A DNA stretch of 64,000 nucleotides from Fremontodendron californicum (GCA_030761205.1 JAULJL010000027.1:129001-193000); one strand, 5' to 3'; numbered from the stretch's first letter, positions 9,189 to 22,704 are shown. Made by a program: numbers and translations. The notes: generated from the sequence alone by a model not told the origin.

Positions 9189-12100
9189 ATGTCTGAGACT
9201 GAGAATAATTACAGTTTTGTGGGTTGGGAGGAGCGCATTATATGCCAAGAGCGTGGTAACCGTTTAGTTCACTTTTACTTGAAGGAAGCGTCTGGGATTT
9301 TAGTGCTCGCAGTTGTAGGTACGGAGAGGAGCATAAGGCATATGATTTATGTTGTTTCGAGTGGGTTCCTGCAGGCGTATGGCTTCCATGGGTTTATCAA
9401 TGCCAATACTAAATGGCGAGCAAGACGGGAAGTTGTTGAATGGTTGCAGTCGTTGGTCTCAATGAATCATCGTCCCCTGTCAGGTACTTATATATTTCAT
9501 AAATGATGGATATTTCTTTTCAAGTTTTTATGTAAAAATGGAAAGTAGCCGTTAACAGTTCTTTAATTGTGAGTTCAACTTGGTCTTGCAATCAAATACT
9601 CAAAGAATTGTTGAGACAATTTCCTTATGGAATAGAAACAAACTTGATAGCATGAAATACTATGCTTGTCAGCTATCACTGGATGAACTTTTTTTGGAGT
9701 ATTTGATGCATTGTTGCATTAGAACCTAAAATTATGAGGTAATTTACTGTGTTTAGTTAAGTTTGAGAAACCTTTTTGTGTAGAAATTAATTACCTGATA
9801 CTGTATCACCAAGGTTTTCCAATTGAGGCTGATTACACTAATTGAATTAGCAGATTATATTCTTATAAGTGTGATTGAAGCATTATTATTACTCATTAAA
9901 TTTTGTGGTCAAAACAATGTCAAATAAATGGAAGCTCTTGATAATTGTTGTAACTAATCAATTTGCAGAAAGGGCTACCATGATCGCCTTGTCGGCAGCC
10001 TGGTTTTCCAAGATACCATGCCATTCTCTTTTTGTGTGTCTAGAAGATCCATTCTCTTTGCTTTATGCAACAAAAGAGGGTTGATCTTGATCAGGGTTAT
10101 ATCATGATGTATAAGTAGAATCACACAGCTCACTTGAGATGCAATTGTACTTGTGTTGCAATGTTGTGGGAACTGTTAAAATGCAGTCTACATATGTCTA
10201 AAACTGAAAAACCACTGTTATCGGAAATTTGGAATGTCGTTTGGATACAGCATATACACTCCTAATTGCCTTTGTTTTTCTTATTGCTGATGTTTCTGTC
10301 GTATTCTTAGTCATAGGTGAAAAGCTTAATGATATTAGTTTTAAATAATACTTGCTTGCCTCAACTAATGTGAAAATCTTATGAGAAAGTCTAATGCTTT
10401 TACAGCAGGTATGCAGATGGATGATTCTATAAGAGGTTTTGGACATCTTGAATTACCAATGACCGAACTTGTTGGTTGTCAAACCTGTTTACCACATCAG
10501 ATGGTATGCATGTCCCTTTGGCATTTAGGCTATTTTCTAGATTTCCTGCGCTTCTTTCTGTCTAGGATTGAAAAGTTTTATTGCAAATCCAGGTTGTTAG
10601 GAAACTGAAAGCACAAAATTCTGACATTTTGTGGTCTGGCATTGCTTGGATCTGTGCTAAACAGCTGAAACACTACCCATCTTTTTGCAGGAATGGGACC
10701 ACCATAGCTGTAAGTACCAGCATATTGATCGTTATCTCTACATGTAGTGGAAAACTATTTATGAGTTATTGAACATGAATTCTATGTTTAAAGGCTCTTT
10801 CAAATATTCAAGATTTGTTCTCTTCCTACCTTCTTCTGCCAGGTTCACTCTTTTGTGTTTATAATGGCTGAAGAAGAAAGTCACTACCTTGGATACTTGG
10901 AAGATATGTATGAAGATAAGAAGGGGAAAAAGAAGGTGAAAGTGCGGTGGTTTCACAACAATCGAGAAGTCAAAGGTGCAATTCATCAGCTGAATCCTCA
11001 TCCGAGAGAAGTCTTCATCACACCTCATGTTCAAGTTATAAGTGCTGAGTGTGTCGATGGTCTTGCAACTGTCCTGACTCCTAGGCATTATGAGAAATGT
11101 GTGGCCATTGTTCCTCAGACTTCACAATTGGCTGTCCATATGTGCTTTAGGCAGTTTAAAAATAACAAGGTGAAGCCCTTTACTCTTACCAAATTACGGG
11201 GATACTCTACTCAAGCAATTCTCTCTTCTTTAGACGAGCCACTTGTCCCTAAGCAAAAGGGAAAGAACCATAAGTCTCATGAGGAAGATGAGGGAGCATT
11301 GACTTTTGATGACCCTGAGAGGGTAACTGCTAAAAGAAATAGAAGTTATAAGGGACAAGATGGACTTGAAAGTGGTTCTGGGGGTAGAAATTCAGTTTCA
11401 GTCCCTGGGAATCAGATTATGAAATGTCAACCATCATATCCAAAGTTAAAATTAAGGTTCTCGAGGGAAAAAATGGGTATTCCATCACAGCTCCAATCTC
11501 CACTGTCTTTCAAAGTTGATGAGAAAATAGAGCTGCTTTGTCAAGATAGTGGCATTCGAGGCTGTTGGTTTAGGTGCAAGGTCTTGAAAGCATCTCAGAA
11601 GCATTTGAAAGTTCAGTATGATGATGTGCAGGATGTTGATGGGTCTGGTAATCTAGAGGTAAGCAAATTCCCCAAGGGAAACACATAATCGTGACAATGA
11701 TATGGATATTGCGATCTTGAGCTTTTCCATACATTTTTCATATTTATGGAATATATACACTTTCCTTTTTTTAACATTATCAGAAATGTGGAAAAAACTG
11801 TATACATCGGGCAAAAAGTTAAAAGAAAACTGAGAATACGAGAATGCCATACTTTACCATGAGTTTTTCTCTTTTTTTTCCTCACTCCCCCTATTATTGA
11901 AAAGAAAAAAAACGTATAATTTTTAAATTTGTGTTTACATATAGGAATGGGTCTCTAACTCCAGAGTTGCGACACCTGATAAACTGGGTATGAGATGTTC
12001 AGGCCGCCCAACAATCCGGCCTTGTCCTCCCAAGGATACTACTACTACAGATTGTAAATTTGAGATTGGAGCACCAATTGATGTGTGGTGGAGTGATGGA

Positions 12101-12755
12101 TGGTGGGAAGGTGTCACAACTGGTGTTGGCATCTGTGGTGATGATGACCTGCAAGTTTACCTCCCTGGTATGCTGCTTCATGGCAATGCGTGATGTTAAT
12201 TTTTGTTTTGGAAAAAAAAGAATGAAATTAAATACCCATCTGTGCTTTACTATGCTCCTAACCATGTAGCCTTCATTAGTTGATTATGGTGATTCTGTAT
12301 GAATAGATGAAGACAAGTTTCTGAGTGTCCGGAGGGAGAATACCAGAAGTTCCAAAGATTGGGTTGATAACAGATGGATTAATACAAACGGGAGGCCAGA
12401 CATACTATCTTATCTATCTCCAGATATCAGTCCTAGCATGAATCCCTCAACATGCTCGGCTATGGTAGAAGCATCATCTGGGTGTGGTAGCATTGCATCA
12501 ATGGAGCATAAGGTCCTCCTCACGACCACAAAACTCGAAGTTGTTAAAGAAGAAGAAGATGAAAAGGAATTACCCAGGCCAGCCTCCCGCGGTGATCCAA
12601 AAGACATGAATGCAATGAAAGTGGACAAAACTGGAGGTGCTGCTGCCTGCTTATGTGGAGAGGAAAGAGGATTGACGGCAATGCTGGCAAAAAGAGCGAG
12701 TCATTTTCTGGAGGAAGAGTTTGAAACCAATAAGGGATACCAAACTGTGGTATGA
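9189..12755 (+). CDS. BAH- and agenet-domain chromatin protein (At5g55600/At1g68580-like)
   Basis: Exons read by splice sites and phase: 9189-9483, 10406-10503, 10593-10709, 10843-11658, 11945-12167, 12307-12755. They sum to 1998 nt, 665 aa. The N-terminal region (FVGWEERIICQERG ... TKWRARREVVEWLQSL) is typical of this plant family. The BAH domain spans about residues 160-290 (HSFVFIMAEEESHYLGYLED, KVKVRWFHNNREV, ECVDGLATVLTPRHYEKC). The Tudor-like agenet repeats follow from about residue 375 (IELLCQDSGIRGCWFRCKVL, then APIDVWWSDGWWEGVTTGV). BAH and agenet modules bind modified histone tails, so a nuclear reader role is inferred. An extra short exon near 9969-10036 (coding GYHDRLVGSLVFQDTMP) may belong if an alternative donor at 9479 is used; I could not decide. 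The exon at 10406 has a NAGNAG acceptor (CAGCAG). Confidence 0.85.
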
Positions 12756-13651
12756 AAATGGTTTGGTCAACAACGTGGAGTTTCAACCCGTGTAGTAGAT
12801 GGTGGGTGGTTCTTTTGGGTTGCTGTAAATAACATCAAACTGTTGGTATAGTAAATGCGAAAGATGATTCTCTAGTTTCTTTGGGGGAAAATGACAGTTG
12901 TATAGCTAGCTAGTTAGTTAAATAGGGTTTAGAGATCAAAATGAAAATATGCTAGGTTGAAGAGTTAATAGGATCTGTTTTGAGTTCAGTTTCTCTAGCT
13001 AGCGAGTAGGAATCAATTACCAATAATGGCGTTGCAGCACTCGAGTGAGTTATCCATGGTGCTATTCCAATGGCATTTTTGTTCACAGGTATAGATAGTT
13101 CCGACTGTAAGTAAAGGTTTCACTCCAAGGTTGGTTTTTGTCGGGCCAAATAGAAGGATTTAAGTGATTATTATTGTCATTATCCTTTCATTTTAAAGAT
13201 TTAATTTAAGAAAATGAGAGAAAAGCAACAGTTTCTTGGCCAGTAGTTTTTGGAAGAAAAGATGAAGAAAAAGGCGTTATTGCCTACGAAACTGAAGAAA
13301 CATCCCAAGTGTGGAATGCTCGAGAGAGAAACATGGATCCCCAGGTAATACTACCGCGGCGCAAAGTGCCGTCGACAGCTCCGAGAGTCCGCTCGAAACC
13401 CCAATTCTTTAGGATAGGCTTCTATCTAGCAAGCTCTCAAGGGAGCGCCCACGCATCATTTGCGTGTAAACACCCCCCCCCCAACAGTAGTCTACCCTTA
13501 TCATTAGTTAAACTTGCATTCAACTGCACCCGACGTACAACTTACATTAGTTAAACTTACATATATTTGCATTCAACTGCGCCTGATCTATAATTTACAA
13601 ACCATTTGAAAATTTTCAACACCAAAAAGGAGCAAAGTATGATAAGAAGCA
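12756..13651. other. Convergent 3' region, no gene seen
   Basis: It separates the 3' ends of the BAH-agenet gene (+) and the TRFL gene (-). A short C-rich run (CACCCCCCCCCC) lies near 13471. An 81-codon frame at 13309-13554 has no recognisable motif. Poly(A) signals of both genes should lie here, but I could not place them with confidence. Confidence 0.55.
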
Positions 13652-16600
13652 TCATTTTCCACCCATGTTTTTCCATTTGTCTTTGAGATCAACCTGAACA
13701 AATATAAAACATTAATAAATAAATAAAAACAAATATAATAAAATCTTCATAAAAGACAAAAAAAAATGACACTGAATATAAGCTTGTCGCATATTTACCT
13801 GAGTTCTATTTCTAAATGCTCCAGGATTGGATTCTAAAATAAGTTTCCAATGGGTTCCATACCTTTATTATGAAACAAATAAGGATAATAAGAAAGCAAG
13901 GGTGATAAACTACCAGAAGTATCTCTAATCTCATATTTGCTAAACAAGTAGTAACAACTACTAAAGCAAAAACCTAAAGCAGATGTAATATGCTAAGAGA
14001 GGATTATACACCCAAAAAATGAATCCATGACCTCAAATATAAGTTGAAAAAACTGAAACAGAAAAATAACATGTTTCTTAGATGTTGAAAACTTTTTCCT
14101 TAAGATAATCACTTACTTGACCGTGCCCTCCACCAAAGCTTTTTCTTCCTCTAAGGTCCACCTGTTAATTTTTCTCTTTCTTGCCCACTTTTTGGTTTCA
14201 TGCTCTTTTAGTGGAGACACATGCTTTATCTTAGGGCTTGGTAAACGACATCTGTTCAAACAACTAGTTGTCCCATTGGTGGAGCCATCAATTGAATCCT
14301 CCCACTATAACGATAATCAACACATAAGATAGACAAATGAAAAGAGAAAACATAATAGAATTGAATGAATAAATAGGGATTTAATTAAAGAATGCAATGT
14401 AAAGAAAAGAAATATCAAATGAGCGTAAAAACTCATCCAAGATTTCACAAAAGAATGCCAAGGCAAGCAGGCCATAAATTTTTATATAGCAATTAAGGAT
14501 ACGAAGAGAGAAAACTTAGCAGGGGATTACAATTATGAATTAAAGCATGCAATGTCATGAAAAGAAAATCAAATGAGCCTGGAAAGTAATGGTAAAAGCT
14601 AATTCCAAGATTTCACAAAATAATGTCAAGACTGGTAAAAAAATTTGATTGTCTAGTAACGACACTAAATGTAAAAATGTGCACATTCAAATACACACCT
14701 CATAAGTGCGAGCAGTGCCGTTCCTCTCCATTAAGCTAGGCCTAAGCACTCTCTTCGGTCGGATGAAAGCTTCATTCCTCTCCTCAGCTTGAGCAGGTTT
14801 TGCAGAATGATTGACAGATGGAGCAGGAACACTCTTGTCCATCTTATTGTGGTCTTTTCTGATGGCCTTAACATGAAAACTTTTCGCTATTTCAGGTGCC
14901 ACCCTTTTAGCTTGAGCAGGTTCTATAGTACGATTGACAGATGTTGCAGGAACACCCTTGTCCTTATTTCCGTCCCCTACAATGGCTTCAGTATGCAAAT
15001 CTTTCCCTGCCATGTAAGATGCAATCCTTTCAGCAACTTCTAAGGCTTCGGGGAGAGGATCAGTTACTGCAGCTAGCAAGTCGGCAACACTGGACTTAAG
15101 TGCGTCTTGCAGTTCGTTAACTTCAGGAGTTGATAGGGAGCCATATTTCTTGCAAACCAGCCGGTCCTCCTCAGTATCAGCAATGACAACAGGTCCTTTA
15201 TAGCACCTATGGGAAGAACCAAGGTCGCATCTAGTTTGAGAATTCACCCTCAGAATCCCTGCAGAACCAACCGATGTAATTAGAATAAATAATGGGCAAG
15301 TATGACCAAGATTACCACAACTAAACTTAACTGAGTAAGTATAACAATATGAGGCAAAATATACACAGAGAAATGAGTCAATTCATTCATACATACATTC
15401 TTAGACCAACAAAGTAAAAGCTTTTGTACTGCAAATTAATCATACATAGCATTACATAATCTCCGGAAAACAAAATTAAGACTTTTACTAGAGAAAAATG
15501 AAAAGAGAAGAGAAGGCTACGTTTTCCTTTGTCAGTGCAACAATGAGTAGTAGGACTGAAAGATGTTGCAGGATCACCCTTGTCCTTATTGCAGTCTTCC
15601 ACAATGGCTTTAGTATGCAAATTTTTCCTTGCCATGTCAGAGGCAACCCTTTCAGCCACTTCTAAGGCTTCGGAGAGGGAATCAGTTACTCCAGCTAGCA
15701 ATCCGGCAGTACTGGACTTAAGTGCATCTTGCAGCAGTTCGTTAACTTCAGAAGTGGATAGGGTGCCATATTTGCTGCAAGAAGGCCGGTCCTCCCCTGC
15801 GTCAGCAATGATAACAGGTCCTCTATAGCGCCTGTGGGAAGAATGAAGCTTGCATCTAGTTTGAGAATTCACCCTCAGAATCTCTGCAAAAGCAGAACCA
15901 ACCGAGGTAATTAGAACAAATAATGACCAGTATGAGCAAGATTACCATAACTAAACTTAACTGGGTACGTATAACAATATGAGGCAAAATTTACACGGAG
16001 AAATGAGTTAGATTCATTCTACATACATTCTGAGACCAACAAAAAGTAAAAGCTTTTATACTGCAAATTAATCATACATAGCATTGCATATTCTGCGGAA
16101 AACAAAATTAAGACTTTTACTAGAAGAAAAAAAAATGAAAAGAGAAGAGAAGAGAAGCCTACTTTTCCCTTTGTCAGTGCAACGATGAGGATGAGGAGGA
16201 GGAGGAGGGACTTGAGCAGAAGCAGAGGCAACAGGATCCAGTGTTGGGCCCGCAGTGGAAGCCAATGCCAATCGAAGGAAGGCGGGCTTCATCGAGGAGC
16301 AGGCCTCCCCCAAATAAACTCTAATACGGTGCAAGGCTTCATCGTGGGTATTAATCCGCAACAACCTTCGAGAGGTCTCGGAATCCCAAAGAGCGGCTTC
16401 GACGTCGTCTCTCCATTTGGATAAATCAGGACCAAGAAGCTGGCTGGTCCCGGAATCCTCTAAATTTCGAATTCGGAATCGCCAAATCCGCTGAACGGCG
16501 TCGAAGTAGCAGGGCCAAGAGAGGGGTAAAGACTTAAGTGTGCAGTGGACAACGAGGGCACAAAAGGCAGCGCGCATGGTGTTGGAGGGGGGAAGGCCTT

Positions 16601-16838
16601 GTTCGCGATCGAGTTGTTCGATAATCTGGAGGGAATCAAGAATCCACTCGGAGACGGAGCCATCGGCCGTTCCTTCTCGAATGGAGTGGACGATGGAGGC
16701 TTTGTTGAGGAGACAGAAGGTGGAATAGTGGCCATTGTTTTCCTTGTTGAAGCTGTTGTAGTTCGAGTTAGAGAGGAATTGCTTAAGAAGGGATGAAGCA
16801 GCAGCAAGAGGAGCGGGAGCGAACAAATAATCCTCCAT
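13652..16838 (-). CDS. TRF-like telobox Myb protein (TRFL class), 630 aa
   Basis: Exons from 5' to 3': 16838-16163, 15883-15521, 15258-14699, 14304-14117, 13862-13799, 13693-13652. All borders are GT/AG, and the total of 1893 nt closes in frame. The start is the ATG of MEDYLFAPAPLAAASS. Residues 1-225 form the conserved helical N-terminal region (SVSEWILDSLQIIEQLD, LKSLPLSWPCYFDAVQRIW). The C-terminus is a single Myb/telobox domain: KRKINRWTLEEEKALVEG, then YGTHWKLIL and finally VDLKDKWKNMGGK, where VDLKDKWKN is the telobox signature seen in TTAGGG-binding plant proteins. The protein ends right after this motif. The family is expected to be nuclear and to bind telomeric DNA, though class II TRFL proteins bind weakly or not at all. 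Exons 2 and 3 share an N-terminal segment (RVNSQTRC...GPV.IAD..EDR) created by internal duplication. Confidence 0.86.
15240..16180. repeat. Intragenic tandem duplication spanning exon-intron-exon of TRFL
   Basis: Two units with an offset of about 625-642 bp. Unit 1 covers the 3' tail of exon 1 (CTDKGK), intron 1 and the 5' part of exon 2. Unit 2 covers the 3' tail of exon 2 (again CTDKGK), intron 2 and the 5' part of exon 3. The introns are still alignable by eye over most of their length (for example TATAACAATATGAGGCAAAA in both). Exon 2 is therefore a hybrid of the two flanking exon ends. Phase 1 is kept at every junction, so the reading frame survived. Confidence 0.9.
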
Positions 16839-17565
16839 CTCTCTCCTCTCCACTTTCCACAATTGGTTTTCAAATATTTTCAAATGACACTCGTAAGCCC
16901 CAGCCCTAGCCCTAGCAGATATGAAAAAGACGACTCTTTTATTTTATCTTTTATATATATATATATATATATATGAAACATAATTAATAAAATAAAATAA
17001 AATTAATAGATTTAAATTTAATTAAACACTACACTACAAACAATGAGACAATTCAAACTTCTTACACCGCGCGTGGCGTGATTTGATTTGATTTGATTGT
17101 AAATACTATATATATTATATATGGTATTTACATTACACTACTATAGTCTACTGTCTAGTACCTTGCTACTTTTATTTATATTTTATTTCAATTTCAATTA
17201 ATTTAATAATAAAAATTAATTTCAATTAACTTCTTCTACTACTAGTTGTACTTACATTTTGGTATATTATTATTATAAAAATTTATATTAATCTTAGGAA
17301 AACTTATTATGCATTAAACATGATTTTTTTTTTTATATACTAAAATTAAAGTAGTAGCAGTAGTAGTAGTTTTACATTATAGTTAGACATGAGACACTAG
17401 CTGTAGTATCTATCAAATTTAGAAGAAAATCAAAACTTTACAACAAAACAATATTGAATATTTCAGCCTTATTATTAAAGAAAGTCGTTAGTCCATACTT
17501 GGCAATAAATAGTATAGTATGAATTAGCAAAGCAATGGATGGATTGGATTTGATTTGATTTGATT
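16839..17565. other. Intergenic between ADA2B 3' end and TRFL promoter
   Basis: Very AT-rich. A (TA)n run lies at about 16953-16973. Runs of TGATTTGATT at about 17078-17098 and 17546-17563 flank the spacer. No open frame of note. The right end is the TRFL promoter/5' UTR and the left end the ADA2B 3' UTR. Confidence 0.55.
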
Positions 17566-20500
17566 CTATGAGGGGGAGGGGGAGGGGGGAGGAGCAATCC
17601 CCTTCTTGACCAGCATATCATAAACTCTATCAGTCTTGCTTGGTTCCATGTTGAACAAGGCATGAGCATCAGCTTTCTTAGTCACATTGCCTTTGAAAAT
17701 CTCTTCCGAAATTTTCTGTAGCATCCTCAGATAAAGTGGTGGAGGTAGCCGAATCTCACTGCACACCCGCTTCTCCTGGGAGCCCACCAACCAAACTACA
17801 GTCAAATTAAAAATAAATAAAATATCTACAAATTAATTAGGAATAACATTCTTACTGTTTCAGACAGTAACTGGGTTTCTGCAAAACCCATTATATCCAA
17901 ATCATTAGCATAGCTTGAAGAAGCCTGCGCTGTTGCTCTTGAATTAGAATTTGAATTTGAATTTGAGTCCTTGCCTACAGACTCAGAAGCCATGAATGAG
18001 TTTGGGGCTCCCTGGAGGACACCATCTTTTGCTCTCTCACAACTCTCTTCACCTTCCCTTTTCCTTTTTTGTTCAAGATATCGGTCTGCCTCACCTGATG
18101 TACGACAACCACCTGCTCTGCCTTCCTGCATATCATTCATTATTTCACGTGACAACAATCATTCATTCACCGTATTATGAAGGAGGAAAAAGTAGCCAAG
18201 CAGCAATACCAGGCATGAATAATACCTTGAGTTCTTCAATTCTTTTTAAAGTCCGGTGCTCAGCAATAACAGTCTCAAGCAATTCATCATGTTCTTCCTT
18301 GGAATGAAAGCGCATGAAGACATCATAACGTCCGCAAAGTGCCCTTTCCTCAGGAGATAAGTCCTTCTCAAAAGGATTAGGATATAACAAATTTCTTTCT
18401 AGGATGAAATCCTTTCTAAGCTTCCTCTCATCCAGCCTGGCAGTAGATTTATTTCAAACATGAGGTACAGAATGTATTGCACATATCTTCCTATTAACTA
18501 ATATCAGAAATGTCTTTTTTCCTGGATGAGAAACCTAAAAGGGAATCAATTACAACAGAACAGAACTTCCAAGAGCCAATATGTATTGACTGAGGCATAA
18601 AATCCCTAATATCTTCCGATAGCCAAAACAGAACTTCCAGATATATGAAAGGCCAGCCAAAAACTCATAAACAGAAGAAGAAAAATGTTTGGAACATGAC
18701 TTCATCCCACAAACAAAGTCCTTCCCCAACGACCTCAACTCCTTATTCTAATGCAATTTTATTCCTGTGTGCTAATATGGGCTTTACCTTTTTGCATCTT
18801 ACAAGTTTATAAGGGCAGAATTAATTCTCTCTCCAGCATGAAACATTTTACCAACTGCCTACCTCTTTGAATAGATACGCAACACTCGCAGCTTAAGTTC
18901 ACGCTCTTCCTCAGTATCAGTGTCTTTAAATTCCATCTCAGCCAGTAACTGCTCAGCATCATTGTCATACTCTGGATCAAACTCCTGCCTTTTGGGGTTA
19001 TAACCACTCAACTCAACTAAAGATGGACCATCATTTCCCAAAGAATATGGCTTCTTTCCCCCAAAATTTCTGTCAATTTGAGGATCTACAAGACAATAAT
19101 AACAATGAGTTAAATACTGGCATTGCAATATTAATATTATGATTATGGCTCCAGCCTCAGATACACTATAATGGCGGATAACAATGAATGCCAATGTGAA
19201 GCAAGCATCATATAAATGTGCCAACAACTTAATCCTATGTCATGTTCTCTAGTATGTGAATACAGAACCAGGAGGCAGTCTTTCAAAATGCAACTTTCAC
19301 ATAGACTCAAAGACAGCAGGAGAATCATTAGGATGACAACATTAGGCTTTGATTTATTGGGCATGCCAACCTGATTGTACCAGAAGCTCTTAAATGTGAA
19401 CAGAGAGAATTTAAAAGATATCAGACCTTCCATTTTAACATTGCCATCTTTAACCTGGGCCATGCTCGATGCCTTCTTAACAGCTGCTGATGCTGTACTG
19501 CTACTGCTAGAACGTACCTGAGACTCTATATCTGAAGTTTGCACAAATAAGGCACAGAGCACAAGGATCACAGTGATGAGATTATTTGTGTACATATTGA
19601 ATAAATCACAGCTACCTTGTCATGAATAAATCAAGAATCTTCCAGCAGGAAAAAAAAAAGGGGATAAATCAAGGCTCACCTGCATTTAAGGCAGATAGTA
19701 ATCGGCCAGAACTACCGCCTTCAACTCTGGGTAAGTTAATAAATTTCACATAAGAAATAGCATAGGTGAACAAAGATGATACAAACAGAGAGGAGAATGG
19801 TAGTCATACTTGACTCTTGAAGGAGAAAAAGGAGATTCTTCTTTCACCAGAAGCTCCCCAAGCATAGAAGATCCTGAGACACTCTCAAGAAATTAATGAT
19901 AAGAATTTGCATTAACAAAAGGCATCAAATTATAGTTAAGAAATTTTCTGTAGCACATGTAGCCTGCCTCAAACCATGTTCACTCTTGTTAGCTTCTCTA
20001 CAGATGAGAATTATTCTACCATGTAAAGGCATGATAATTTCAAGCGAAAGGGGAAAGAACATACCACTGAAGATTATAGAAAGGAGAATAACTGAAAATT
20101 GAAACTAACCTTTCTTGTCCTCAGCATGCCCTTTAGCCATTGCAAGAAGCTCTTTTCTATTTTTTCCAACAACATGAGACATATCCTTTGAAGAAATAAA
20201 GTTGTCAAAGCTTAACTATATTCATCAAAAGGCACAACTAAAAAGAGATTCGATAGCTTTAAACTCTCATACCGGAAGAGGGAAGAATGGGGACTTCATA
20301 TAAACATTACTATAGTGATCAATGCACTTTTCCTTACTCTTTGTCCCCACATGCTCAGCAACTTCTGCCCAGTTTCCGAGGCCATACATTTCAATTCCCT
20401 AGAATTAGAAAAGTTAAAACAGAAACAAGATTGATTTCCTTAATTGTTACACATATGAAATGCAGTACAGAACAGATCAAGAAGGATCAAACACTGCTTT

Positions 20501-22704
20501 AACAATGAGGATGAACATAGAAATACCTCTAGAAGCAATATTTCGTCATCTGCATTCCAGTCAGGACAGATAAGGGGAAAAGATAAATTGTCCTGTTAAT
20601 CAAGACTCATTGTCAGCACTGAATCATAACATAATCAAAGCTACAGCAACAGATATGTGATGCAGAATAAATAAGCAAGAAAAACTAAAATCATAAAATA
20701 GGCATTGCTGCAATACTGCTAAATGGATGTAAAAGATTTGGATAACAGATTTTCTCCAGCACAGGAAAAAGTTAACCAAAAACCTATTCATTAACGACAT
20801 AAACCAGCAAAAAGAAATTGACAATTCAGAAAGTTATCAGGACTGTAAAAAATGTTTCCAGAAGGCTTTTACTAACCATGACCCTGTAAGGATGGTTGCT
20901 TTTATGAGGCGCAACCTCAGCTCCAACAGAAAAGCACTCTATACATAGATCGAAATCAGGACACATAGCACATTTGATACGGATCTTTCCTGTAATGTCT
21001 TTGTTGCAATAATTGCAGTGGTATAAAGCCCGTTTCCCTTCACTTGTTCCTTGACCTAGCTCCAAAACGGATATAAGATGGAAAAAGGTCACAATAGTTT
21101 GTGAATGAACAAAGAGAATTATCTCTAAAGGATTAATGGTTAAGAGAAAATCGGTATTCTGAAGAACAAAAGCATTTTAGCATTCTTCGGAAGGGCCAAT
21201 AATTTAAAATAATCACAAAATCACCAGTACCATGCCCTTTAGAATCTTGTAGAAGCTAATAGTAATAATATGTATCTGACCATTTATTAGAACTTTTACA
21301 CATGCAATATATGATACCAATCTTCTTAGGGTAGAATTATGGGTCAATTTTTAGCAACTATAGCCAGGTCTCAACTAAAGATAGAATATTGCAAAAAAAA
21401 TATCAACTAAGTGATATAAAGCATCAACTTTGTTAAGTTTTTGCCGCACAGTCTATACATTCAGAGGGTCTTTACACACTTAAGGTCCCACTACGTCCTG
21501 GAAGGGATGATCTGGAAGATTCCAAATATTTAGCAATTTATTTTTCTCATAAAAATAAAATGGCAACTGTTGTGTCTTGAAACCGCTACTGCACTTGTAG
21601 CCAAAGACTTCTATCATTGCACTGGAAAATGGCCCTCAACACACTCTCCATAATTGCAATAGTATTAAATTTCCATTACCAGATAAAAACACAGATATAG
21701 TGGTTATCTCATTTTGTAATATAATTGCACCATAAAAAAAAACTTTCTGCTGCAAAATACACTGTGAGAGGGATTGCATTTTGAAACTACACAATGGTGG
21801 AAAAGTACCTGAAGTTGAAGATTCTAAATTTTCTCCAGCAGAGGCATTCTTTTTTCTCCTTGATCTGAATAACAAAAAAAATGGGTATTTAAATGAAGCA
21901 TGCCAAACAAGAGAGCTGCGAAACCCTCATTAACGGATTATCCCACAATAAGAAATAGAAAGAAAAAAATGCTTTTAATCGGACTAACAATTAATTATTA
22001 GACAAACACAAGGATGAAACGTTGAAAGCTATAAAAATAAAAGCAAGACAACAGATCGCCATCATTTGTTATCATAAAAATTCATTACCGCGAGAGAAGT
22101 TGGATGCTCAGTATATAAGATTCACCATAAGAAAGAAACCTTATAGTTAATGAACTAATAATCCAGTATAATTAAATGGCATATTAGATAATCAAATTTA
22201 TTAACACCTACTGGAGGAAAACAGAGAAAAATTCATTTATAACAGCAATTCTGACATATAATATAAGAAAGATTGATGTAGTAAATAAATACATGATAAT
22301 TATCCCTAATCATAGCCTCTGTTCAAGTTATCACTTTAAATTGTAAAAATTATTAGTAGTAACGAATTATGTGAGTTGCATTTCCATCTTGCAACGTATT
22401 TGTTCACCTAAGTGAACATTTTTTTAACGGTCCCTTGTGTTTTTCTTTTCGACTCAAAGATGAAGTAACTAAAAATGTTACAGTTCAAAGTCAAACCAAC
22501 ATGTCTAATTTCTAAAAAGTAATCTTAGCCATTCACCATACAAGCTCAAATGCAGATAATTTTGTCAAAAAAAAAAAAAAAAAAACAGTAGTTATAGTTT
22601 AAGACAATGATTCTGCAAAATGGGAAAAGCAAGGAAGAAAAGAAGGCAAACCTCTGGGTGGGATCCTCATCAGCAGAGTGAAAATTCCCGCGAGAACGAC
22701 CCAT
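17566..22704 (-). CDS. ADA2B: Transcriptional adaptor ADA2b, 13 exons, 561 aa
   Basis: Exons: 22704-22652, 21864-21809, 21055-20877, 20592-20527, 20398-20273, 20185-20110, 19873-19810, 19726-19680, 19531-19427, 19085-18863, 18436-18226, 18125-17856, 17775-17566; 1686 nt in frame. It begins MGRSRGNF...EDPTQR like Arabidopsis ADA2b. The ZZ zinc finger is at residues about 46-95 (YHCNYCNKDITGKIRIKCAM, CPDFDLCIEC). The SANT/Myb domain is at about 104-150 (CPDWNADDEILLLEGIEMYG, LGNWAEVAEHVGTKSKEKC). The ADA2 core is LVELSGYNPKRQEFDPEYDN, AEQLLAEMEFKDTD, RLDERKL and RFHSKEEHDELL. The SWIRM domain fills the C-terminus (KRVCSEIRLPPPLYLRMLQK ... DRVYDMLVKKGIA). In plants ADA2b bridges GCN5 histone acetyltransferase to activators within SAGA and affects auxin, cold and cell-cycle responses. 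The C-terminal PPPSPSPS tail and an SNSNSNSNS run are local features. No lesion was seen. Confidence 0.95.
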
